A DNA stretch of 12,668 nucleotides from Gammaproteobacteria bacterium (GTDB taxonomy: Bacteria > Pseudomonadota > Gammaproteobacteria > Methylococcales > UBA2780): contig QNFJ01000041.1 in NCBI GenBank assembly GCA_003646305.1, forward strand, positions 1 to 12,668, read 5' to 3'. The position numbers were made by a program, and so were the translations under genes. The notes under the pieces are model-generated. The model made no database searches. It was not told the DNA's origin and was given only the letters and a program-made list of their open reading frames with translations. Of the stretch, positions 7,054-12,668 are shown one piece after another; within the stretch, counting starts at the first letter, position 1; each line of letters starts with the position of its first letter.

Positions 7054-7071
7054 GCAGTACGCGCCTACTGC
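7054..7071 (+). terminator. Weak hairpin after the membrane-protein gene
   Basis: GCAGTA at 7054–7059 pairs with TACTGC at 7066–7071 around CGCGCC, seven bases after the stop codon. It is followed by ATATTT rather than a proper T-run. It may end the MipZ-like operon but could be chance. Confidence 0.3.
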
Positions 7072-7143
7072 ATATTTGGGTGTTCGACAATATTGACCAG
7101 TAATTGCTCATAGACAAATCCTAACCAATTGATTTTTATGCTA

Positions 7144-8382
7144 TTAGACAGTCCTATATTTCCCGCTTTCCGCTCGCTTTCGATCTTCTGACTGCACATA
7201 TACGGTATCCGTGGTCGCCATGCTGGAATGACCGAGATCTTCAGACAAATCTTTTAAGGCCCGGCCACGCTCAATTTCAAGGCTTGCACCTGTATGACGC
7301 AGCCAATGCGTCGATACTTCTTTGAATTTTCGGGCTATTTCTTCACCTTGTTGTTTTTTCATCGATTCATATGCTTGATCAAAGACTTCTTGAACAAGAC
7401 GAGATAGCTGACGTGCTGTCATGCCTCCACTACCACGAAGCTTCTCCACGATGGGATGATTTTCGCCGACTATCGGTAAGCTGCTCATCCCTCGATGCAG
7501 GCGGTATCGCTTAAGGTAGGCCATAAAGCTGTGAGGAACTGTAATATCACGTAATTTCCGGCCTTTACCATAGACTTTCAGCCACCAGTTTTTGTTTGCA
7601 TCCTCCCAAAAGTGGCCCATAGTAGGTATCCAATCGGGACGTTCGGAGAACTCAGAAATTCTTAAAAACAAGGTTTTTAATGCCGCCACTAAGAACAGAT
7701 TGCGCTCGTACTTAGGGTTATCATCAGCCATCTTTGTTGCAGTTTTTAGCAGAAACAGCCACTGTTCCTCAGAAAGTCGTTTTACCTCCTTAACTTGAGC
7801 ATCTTTGATGAAGTAGCGGCAATCTTTTTTTGCCAATTGTGCAGGGTTACCTAAACAGTATTCTTCATCCATTAGGTATTTATAAAAAGCAATAATAGCT
7901 GTAAATGTCGCCTGTAGGGTCTGTTGTGATGGTCGATATTTTTTCTTATCAGGCTTTGAATTATCACCTTTGGCGACGACTAGGCGAAATGGTAACCAAA
8001 CTTTATTTTGTACATAAGTACCATCTCCCTGTGGTTGGAATTTCTCATGGTTCGTTAAGCATATCCATGAATGTGGAGGTTTCCAGCAAAAGTCGGCGTA
8101 TTCCAAAATGTTAGCTTTCCTGAAGCCGTCACAGGTTTGCTCTTTGATTAGAAAGCTCCATAAAAGGAACTTTTCAATCTCTGATCGAAATCGCGTGTAG
8201 GTATGCGACGATTTGTTTCGACCGATATAAGAGAGAAACTCTTGCCCCCACAGCCAATTTTGTTTGCGCCAGCTTGGGCCAGACGACAGAAATAATGACA
8301 GCTCTGGAAACTCACCGAGTTGAACATCTTTCAGTTCAGTGTATGTGGGGTATAGTGCTACGGGTTTAGTAGGTGTGACCAT
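7144..8382 (-). CDS. Tyrosine recombinase / phage-type integrase
   Basis: A 412-residue site-specific recombinase. The C-terminal catalytic domain has the complete residue set: R241 in FLRISEF, beta-hairpin lysine near 273 in VYGKGRKLRD, H359 and R362 in HWLRHTGAS, H385 in DLGHSSM, and nucleophile Y395 in TTDTVYVQ. The N-terminal half carries a SAM-like DNA-binding region (NKSSHTYTRFRSEIEKFLLW, about 56–75). It is longer than XerC/XerD (about 300) and lacks the extra helix motif expected of integron IntI. The protein is a common solitary or island-borne type in marine gammaproteobacteria. It is intact, so probably functional. An imperfect inverted repeat 40 bases upstream could be its core site or an autoregulatory site. 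It sits where conserved genes give way to decayed, accessory-looking ones. Confidence 0.94.
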   Translation of the reverse strand: MVTPTKPVALYPTYTELKDVQLGEFPELSLFLSSGPSWRKQNWLWGQEFLSYIGRNKSSHTYTRFRSEIEKFLLWSFLIKEQTCDGFRKANILEYADFCWKPPHSWICLTNHEKFQPQGDGTYVQNKVWLPFRLVVAKGDNSKPDKKKYRPSQQTLQATFTAIIAFYKYLMDEEYCLGNPAQLAKKDCRYFIKDAQVKEVKRLSEEQWLFLLKTATKMADDNPKYERNLFLVAALKTLFLRISEFSERPDWIPTMGHFWEDANKNWWLKVYGKGRKLRDITVPHSFMAYLKRYRLHRGMSSLPIVGENHPIVEKLRGSGGMTARQLSRLVQEVFDQAYESMKKQQGEEIARKFKEVSTHWLRHTGASLEIERGRALKDLSEDLGHSSMATTDTVYVQSEDRKRAESGKYRTV

Positions 8383-8422
8383 ATTTGGAGCCCAGAAATC
8401 ATTGTCTGGTGAGTATAGTTAC

Positions 8423-8472
8423 CACCACACTCTATGTCCAATACTAAACAGTGTTAGACATAAAGTGTGGTG
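8423..8472. repeat. Imperfect inverted repeat upstream of the recombinase, core-site-like
   Basis: Arms 8423–8441 and 8454–8472 pair at 17 of 19 positions, and three further inner pairs (ACT/AGT) bring the potential hairpin to a 4-base loop. The inner part reads as two 11-base arms, ATGTCCAATAC (8434–8444) and GTGTTAGACAT (8451–8461), matching at 9 of 11 positions as inverted copies around the 6-base spacer TAAACA. That is the geometry of a tyrosine-recombinase core site. It also covers the region where the recombinase promoter should lie, so an operator role is equally possible. Confidence 0.6.
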
Positions 8473-8541
8473 CACTCCCGCTATCTGAAACTTCAAGTGC
8501 ATCCCACTGGTTTAAGCCCAAACAGTGCTTGATTCGGAGTT

Positions 8542-9011
8542 TTAAAACCAAGAGATTAAAGCGTCATACTTTTGTGGCCTAGATGACCTTTCACGAACTT
8601 TAAGCATCCCCCCGTTTAAAGATTGCGTTTTTTCGATATGCTGCTCAGCGCTCTTAACATCACTCCAGCAGTCAAATTCACCACCGAGAATACCTTCAAA
8701 AAAGATAATCTCACATGGGCCAGAGGTGGTTAATGCTGGAATGATAAACAGCTCACCAACACTGGGGATTTTGCATTATAACTCAGCGCATTTCTGTTCT
8801 TTGGCTGACTGCCTTTCACGTAGATAAGGCTTAATGCTCTCATAGGGCTGACGAGCCATATCAAAAATTATCTGACTCAAAAGTATATTCCACTCTTTTA
8901 TTTCACGCCCTGCTCTATTGGTAACGATAGTGACATCGTATCCCTGTTTTTTTAGCCCAATCCCCAATTGTAAACCCGCTTGCCAGCTCTGATAATTGTA
9001 ATAGATCGCAT
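8542..9011 (-). pseudogene. Remnant of a styrene/indole monooxygenase-like FAD-dependent oxidoreductase
   Basis: A decayed gene. It opens with a good ribosome site (AGGAG) and an ATG at 9011, encoding MRSITIIRAG. One base is then missing near 8981, and restoring it gives QAGLQLGIGLKKQGYDVTIV, the FAD-binding GxGxxG Rossmann start of the StyA-like oxidoreductase family. The first motif glycine is also changed to arginine. The frame goes on through NRAGREI to a TAA at 8776–8778, then continues in the same frame with SVGELFIIPALTTSGPCEII and FFEGILGGEFDCWSDVK, which are typical of the family's middle region. The roughly 400-residue family therefore appears here with a frameshift, an in-frame stop, an internal deletion (the NAD(P)/substrate-domain part of well over 100 residues) and no C-terminus. 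It is non-functional unless the short pieces have new roles. Confidence 0.78.
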
Positions 9012-9065
9012 TTTCTTCTCCTCTTTAAATTCTATTTTGTTTTATTAAGTAGTTACCTTGTGACG

Positions 9066-9082
9066 GCTCCCTTAAAAGGAGC
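9066..9082 (-). terminator. Small hairpin after the LysE-family gene
   Basis: GCTCC at 9066–9070 pairs with GGAGC at 9078–9082, ten bases beyond the end of the exporter gene, with a few weaker inner pairs. No T-run follows on the - strand, so it is at best a weak or factor-assisted terminator. The surrounding 9012–9091 holds no gene. Confidence 0.3.
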
Positions 9083-9091
9083 TCTTATCGT

Positions 9092-9718
9092 CTATTTGCC
9101 ATATTCTAAGGAAGCCATACTGATGCCAACTGACACAAGCGTTATACCCGCGACTTTATTAATGGCTGTCACCATCCATGCCTTTAACTGCTGTTTGGCT
9201 AGCTTTTCGCCCAGTCGGCTAAACAAACTGTAAACGACAATATCCGCAATGAGACAGGTGGTTCCCATAATCACCATTTGAAGAAATATGGGGGCCGATG
9301 GATCAATAAATTGTGGTAGTAGTGCCGAGAAGTACATCAGTGCTTTAGGGTTTGCCAGCTGAACCAATATCCCTTGTGAAAACAGCTTTTTCCGACTCAT
9401 TTCTTTGCTTTTTACACTCACTTTTATTGCGCCCGCTTTACCGAATAGTGCGGTAAAGCCGAGATATAGCAGGTAAGCAACACCAAACCATTTAATGACA
9501 GAAAACAATAAACTGGAAGTGAGAATTAAAGAGGCAATGCCGGTGGACGATAACGCAAAAAATATTACGTCCGCACTCGCAACCCCCAATACACCCATAA
9601 ATGCCTTTTTTGAACTGTTCGAAGCACCTTGCCCTGCAATGGTGATGGCTGCAGGCCCCGGAACCAATATAAGCATCACGGTTGTCGTAAGAAAAATAGT
9701 GTACAGAACAATATCCAT
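9092..9718 (-). CDS. LysE/RhtB-family amino-acid exporter
   Basis: A 208-residue inner-membrane protein of the LysE translocator superfamily, whose members export amino acids such as lysine, threonine, homoserine or related metabolites. The family hallmarks are visible: the N-terminal LILVPGPAAITIAGQG block, a second half-repeat region with GILVQLANPKALMYFSALLPQF, and about six hydrophobic segments spread over the whole length. Length is normal and no key block is missing. The substrate cannot be predicted. A GGGGA ribosome site lies 7 bases before the ATG. Its upstream flank is an unusual palindromic stretch, and downstream lies a pseudogene, so it appears to be an isolated transcription unit in accessory DNA. 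Confidence 0.93.
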   Translation of the reverse strand: MDIVLYTIFLTTTVMLILVPGPAAITIAGQGASNSSKKAFMGVLGVASADVIFFALSSTGIASLILTSSLLFSVIKWFGVAYLLYLGFTALFGKAGAIKVSVKSKEMSRKKLFSQGILVQLANPKALMYFSALLPQFIDPSAPIFLQMVIMGTTCLIADIVVYSLFSRLGEKLAKQQLKAWMVTAINKVAGITLVSVGISMASLEYGK

Positions 9719-9737
9719 GTTTAATTCCCCATCTTAA

Positions 9738-9808
9738 GCTCTAACGGTTGAGCTACGGAGCGATGAGTCCGTTAGCTTGAAGTGTCGGACAAAAATCATT
9801 TGTTAGCG
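9738..9808. repeat. Complex palindromic element, loosely attC-like
   Basis: A 71-base intergenic stretch packed with overlapping inverted copies of one motif. Read on the - strand, AAGCTAACGG is followed by TCCGTAGCT and then CCGTTAGAGCTT, so it can pair with either (the first pairing leaves one bulged A, the second two extra bases). GTCCG and CGGAC form another stem. The whole stretch is bounded by GCTAAC and GTTAGAGC, which recalls the outer boxes of integron attC sites such as those ending CTCAAGCGTTAG. However, the usual nested inner boxes do not pair well, no IntI is present and no second copy was found in the window. It starts 5 bases after the DUF1330 stop codon. Confidence 0.45.
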
Positions 9809-9812
9809 ACCA

Positions 9813-10139
9813 TTAACCTTTTGGCAAGTAAGGGATTGTACCCGCAATATCCGTATCATCAATAATATGGAGCCTAGTGATACTGCCTGATTGACGAGCT
9901 TCTCGGTATTTAGTGTATTCAGGGTCATCTGCAAATGCCTGAACAGCTTCCATAGAAGGAAACTGGATAAGAGCAATTAGCGTTGTATCCAATCCTTCCC
10001 CTTCAGCTGTTGTGATGTTGCCGCTACGGGAGAGATATTTGCCCCCATGTCTTTCAACAATGTTGTGGACATTATCTGCATAGTCCGCGAGCCAAAAATC
10101 ATCTGTTACTTTTATATCTGCTATTACATATACCGTCAT
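9813..10139 (-). CDS. DUF1330 family protein
   Basis: A 108-residue small cytoplasmic protein with the ferredoxin-like (dimeric alpha-beta barrel) pattern of DUF1330: N-terminal strand TVYVIADIKVTD, a helix WLADYADNVHNIVERHGGKYL, then TTLIALIQFPSMEAVQAFADDPEY and a closing strand. The family's biochemical function is unknown. The central Gly-Gly-Lys-Tyr-Leu and the PSMEAVQAF-like helix are its typical blocks. AGGAGA sits 7 bases before the ATG, and the gene follows the MFS transporter gene by 38 bases, so it may share its transcript. It ends immediately before the palindromic element. The length is slightly above the usual 95–100 residues and nothing appears missing. Confidence 0.9.
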   Translation of the reverse strand: MTVYVIADIKVTDDFWLADYADNVHNIVERHGGKYLSRSGNITTAEGEGLDTTLIALIQFPSMEAVQAFADDPEYTKYREARQSGSITRLHIIDDTDIAGTIPYLPKG

Positions 10140-10177
10140 GTAGGTTCTCCTGCTATACGCATTTTAATCTTGCTGGA

Positions 10178-11338
10178 TTAGAAGTTTTTGGTAGCCATCA
10201 GCCGCAGCGCTGCAGCCGATAGGGTGGTCAGAAAAGCCGCCATGACAAAAGCACTGCTCATCCCCACCCATTGCCAGACGACTCCAAACAGCACCGCTCC
10301 AGGTAGCGCCATCAGACCACTGAGTAGGTGATAAAGCCCAAACACGGTTCCTTGCTGATCAACCGGTGCAAAATCACCCAGTAACGCGCGTTCTGCACCC
10401 TCACTAAAAGCCAGCGATGCAGCGTACCCCAAAAATAATACCCATATTGTTGAACCACTATTCGGTACACTGGCAAAAGCAATCAGCAGTAAGATACGAG
10501 CCGTCCAGCCAATGGACACCACCTGTAACCGCCCATAGTGATCTGACAGGGCACCAGCAGGCCCTGCAACCAATGCTTTAATGCCGCTCGCTGCCGCCCA
10601 TAACAAGGGCACCCAAACCAATTCAAGGCCGCCTTGGCTGGCCCAAAGAATTAGGAATGCCTCCGGTGTTGCTGCCAGTGCAAGGCCACCTGAAGCCAAT
10701 ACCAATCCCTTGACTCTAAAATCTAACCCTTTCCAATATAATTTAGCCGGAGGGTGTTCGGATTTAACTCTAGCAGGCATTTTAAGACCAAATATTAACA
10801 ATAGTATAAGCATGCCCCCTGGGATAATCGCTGCCATAAAGACATGCTCCATACTCATCCCCCACTGCAATAAGCCAAAGGCCAATAGAGGGCCAAGCAT
10901 GCCCCCTGCATGATCTAAGCTTCGTTGAAAACCAAAAGCACGCCCCCGTATCTGTTGATCTGTTGTGGATGCAATTAATGCATCGCGAGGCGCGGTACGA
11001 ATACCTTTACCCACACGATCCAAAAAGCGTAACAGTAATACCCAGCCCCAGCCTAATGCGAAACCAATTAACGGCCGAGCAGAATTAGAAATGGTATAAC
11101 CACTTACCACCATTTTTTTAGCACTCCAGCCCCGATCCACCAGCCAGCCAGATAACAATTTTAAAATGCTCGCTGTTGCCTCGGCAAGCCCTTCGACTAA
11201 GCCTATAATGGCTGGGCCTGCGCCCAATGTTGCCGTCAGAAAAAGAGGCAGAAGCGGTGTAATCATCTCACTGGCTGTATCATTCAAGAATGAAACCAAG
11301 CCAAGAATGATCACTGTTCGAGGTAAAAAGCCTCTCAT
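10178..11338 (-). CDS. Major facilitator superfamily (MFS) transporter
   Basis: An inner-membrane secondary transporter of about 386 residues with around 12 hydrophobic segments. It opens with a SFLNDTASEMITPLLPLF block, has GLVEGLAEATASILKLLSGW before the cytoplasmic loop DRGWSAKKM, and then the subfamily signature LDRVGKGIRTAPRDALIAS, followed by RGRAFGFQRSLDHAGGMLGP. These mark a widespread MFS group whose substrate is not known; drug or small-metabolite efflux is only a guess. I chose the ATG at 11338 because it overlaps the stop of the broken lpxR-like gene in ATGA. An in-frame GTG at 11350 would add four residues (MAFL). The overlap suggests the gene depended on coupling to the upstream gene, which is now frameshifted. 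Confidence 0.93.
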   Translation of the reverse strand: MRGFLPRTVIILGLVSFLNDTASEMITPLLPLFLTATLGAGPAIIGLVEGLAEATASILKLLSGWLVDRGWSAKKMVVSGYTISNSARPLIGFALGWGWVLLLRFLDRVGKGIRTAPRDALIASTTDQQIRGRAFGFQRSLDHAGGMLGPLLAFGLLQWGMSMEHVFMAAIIPGGMLILLLIFGLKMPARVKSEHPPAKLYWKGLDFRVKGLVLASGGLALAATPEAFLILWASQGGLELVWVPLLWAAASGIKALVAGPAGALSDHYGRLQVVSIGWTARILLLIAFASVPNSGSTIWVLFLGYAASLAFSEGAERALLGDFAPVDQQGTVFGLYHLLSGLMALPGAVLFGVVWQWVGMSSAFVMAAFLTTLSAAALRLMATKNF

Positions 11339-11966
11339 CAGAAACGCCACTCGATATCGACCGTTCCCAGCCGCTCACGCCCTTCTGCGGTAGGGTATTT
11401 ATGCGTATCTACATCATCACTAGACTCCATAAGGCTGGCATGAATTCCCCAGTTTTTTTGCTCGTAATGAAGACCCGCAATGACCATTCCTACCAATGGT
11501 TCCTTGTCAACGCTGTGGCTATTGCGGAAGCTGTTTCCATCCAGAAAGATATTATGTGCAAAGGCATACCACGTTGCCTGCACGGTCAGCGCTCCGGCAT
11601 AGGGCACATCGTCTTTGATAAGGTCATGACGCGATAAATCATCGGGCGTTTGATAACCTGACCAATGGCGATCCCTGAGCGATAAACCAGCCCTTCTTTG
11701 GTTAGTGTAGGGATCTGCTTGCCCCAGCGTCTAACAAAACCAGGCACATCGTCTAATTTCTCCCAACTGTTCACGACAGCTGACTGTTTCTGTAACGACC
11801 AGCCGCTGGAAATCTTGTTATCTTTATTAAAGAAAACATCGTTATCAAATTCGAACCGCCAGGTTGCTGATTCAACTGAATTGGACCTTTCTGTCGCTGA
11901 TGCTAATCCTATCTGCCCCACCAGAAAGAGGGACATTAAAGCCAACAGACTATTTTTAGTTCTCAA
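11338..11966 (-). pseudogene. Broken lpxR-like lipid A 3-O-deacylase gene (DUF2219)
   Basis: LpxR-type proteins are outer-membrane beta-barrel esterases that remove a 3'-acyloxyacyl chain from lipid A. The first part has a signal peptide ending in GLASA and then ATWRFEFDNDVFFNKDNKIS, with the Asn-Asp pair and first strand typical of the family, followed by YRSGIAIGQVIK. Near 11649–11651 one A is missing from an A-run. Restoring it gives TPDDLSRHDLIKDDVPYAGA, the conserved DDxPYAG block, in the other frame. The second part then jumps to AHNIFLDGNSFRNSHSVDKE and the C-terminal GTVDIEWRF. Total coding is about 205 residues against roughly 300 or more in the family, so an internal segment also seems deleted. 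The likely start is TTG at 11966 with a weak ribosome site. A single-base sequencing error could explain the frameshift but not the deletion. Confidence 0.82.
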
Positions 11967-11972
11967 AAAAAG

Positions 11973-12668
11973 TTATCCAAATTGCCGTTTAAAACGCCAG
12001 ACACCGAATGAAAATACCACGCTTCCTAGCAAGGTAAGCCCCAGCAATGAATCCCACAAAACAGCCAACCCCGCCCCTTTAAGTAATATTCCATAGGCCA
12101 TTTCAATGTAGTAATAAAGGGGAGAGAAATACATGGCTTGGCGGATTATTTCCGGCATGGCTTCTGGTGGTGTCCAAGCACCCGACAAAAGAATAATAGG
12201 CATCATAATCATGATGACGAGCATGGCAGCTTGAGCTAAATTCCGACTCATCGTTGAAATAAAAAGCCCTAAACCCGACATTGCAAAGGTATAAAGTGCC
12301 GTTACCAAAAAAAATAGTGGCAAACTCCCTTTCATGGGAACCTCAAAAACACCGTGAAGAATTAATCCTAGGCTCAATGCTGTTCCTAGCAAAATAACTA
12401 AGGTCATGGAAATGACTTTCGGTAACATTATTTGCATCGGTGTTAGCGGTGAAACCAACAATTGTTCGATGGTTCCTCGCTCTTTTTCCCTTACTGCGGC
12501 AGCGGCAGGAAGCATCATCGCCAATATCGTAATGACCGTTAACAGTTCTGATATTGACATAAACCAAGCATCTTTCTGGTTGGGGTTGTACCAGACACGG
12601 TGACGATCATCGAGCATCGGGATCGTTTCCATACTATCTGCTGTTAAGCCTATTCGTTGAAGCGCAGC
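11973..12668 (-). CDS. ABC-2 type transporter permease, C-terminal part (start outside window)
   Basis: The frame is open to the window edge, giving 231 C-terminal residues of a permease that is usually about 370 long. The diagnostic coupling segment VREKERGTIEQLLVSPLTPMQ, which contacts the ATPase, is followed by about five membrane segments and SGAWTPPEAMPEIIRQAMYF and SPLYYYIEMAYGILLKGAGL, as in the YbhS/YbhR and YhhJ group of efflux permeases. Its partner permease and ATPase should lie just beyond 12668 on the same strand, but this cannot be seen. The visible part contains no ATG that must be the true start. The stop is six bases before the lpxR-like pseudogene in the same frame, indicating one operon. 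Confidence 0.94.
   Translation of the reverse strand, partial: AALQRIGLTADSMETIPMLDDRHRVWYNPNQKDAWFMSISELLTVITILAMMLPAAAAVREKERGTIEQLLVSPLTPMQIMLPKVISMTLVILLGTALSLGLILHGVFEVPMKGSLPLFFLVTALYTFAMSGLGLFISTMSRNLAQAAMLVIMIMMPIILLSGAWTPPEAMPEIIRQAMYFSPLYYYIEMAYGILLKGAGLAVLWDSLLGLTLLGSVVFSFGVWRFKRQFG

Noticed and set aside
7048..7143. tRNA or tRNA-derived attachment site beside the integrase
   Set aside because: A GTTCGAC string recalls a T-loop, but no acceptor stem or other arms can be formed.
7144..8382. Integron integrase IntI
   Set aside because: The protein is about 80 residues too long, and the IntI-specific insertion next to the catalytic patch II region is not seen.
8776..8967. Possible stand-alone 63-residue protein
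   Set aside because: It is an internal part of the decayed FAD-oxidoreductase gene, would need an internal TTG start and has no ribosome site of its own.
9750..9790. Hammerhead-ribozyme-like string (CGATGAGTCC followed by a GAAG)
   Set aside because: The CTGATGA core is not exact, the required GAAA is GAAG, and stem II does not form at the right distance.
11401..11637. Open frames on the + strand opposite the lpxR-like and MFS genes
   Set aside because: No recognisable protein pattern or ribosome sites. They mirror the clearly coding - strand.

Overview
The window looks like chromosomal DNA of a gammaproteobacterium, probably an environmental or marine one. The main reason is the opening block mltG–tmk–holB–pilZ–tatD, an order typical of Pseudomonas-like and Oceanospirillales-like genomes. 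The PilZ protein has the ending and sequence of the type IV pilus PilZ of that group. I cannot name a genus from sequence alone.

Layout. (1) 1–3213, + strand: conserved housekeeping block. It holds the end of the murein transglycosylase MltG, thymidylate kinase, the delta-prime clamp-loader subunit, PilZ and the TatD nuclease. The first three genes overlap by 1–4 bases and are almost certainly one operon. tatD is separated by an AT-rich spacer with TATAAT boxes and an inverted repeat. (2) 3241–4450: two divergently transcribed lipoprotein genes, a FlgO-like one on the - strand and a small alanine/glutamate/lysine-rich one built from 11-residue repeats on the + strand. Hairpin terminators lie at both outer edges. 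(3) 4464–7047: a class V PLP enzyme (- strand) divergent from a ParA-superfamily ATPase that closely resembles the alphaproteobacterial division-site regulator MipZ. The ATPase is followed, with a 1-base overlap, by an unidentified membrane protein. (4) 7144–9091: accessory-looking DNA. A tyrosine recombinase with a complete catalytic set has an imperfect inverted repeat shaped like a recombinase core site just upstream. Next comes a decayed FAD-dependent (styrene/indole monooxygenase-like) oxidoreductase gene. (5) 9092–12668, all - strand: a LysE/RhtB exporter, a complex palindromic intergenic element, a DUF1330 protein, an MFS transporter, a broken lpxR-like lipid A deacylase gene and the C-terminal part of an ABC-2 permease.

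How the pieces fit. Region 1 is DNA synthesis and envelope housekeeping. Region 3 may concern cell-division placement. Regions 4–5 mix one intact recombinase, several small transporters and two pseudogenes, which suggests turnover by gene gain and decay. The permease, lpxR-like gene and MFS gene are tightly packed (6-base gap, then a 4-base overlap) and were probably one envelope/transport operon before lpxR broke. No rRNA, tRNA or CRISPR array was seen.
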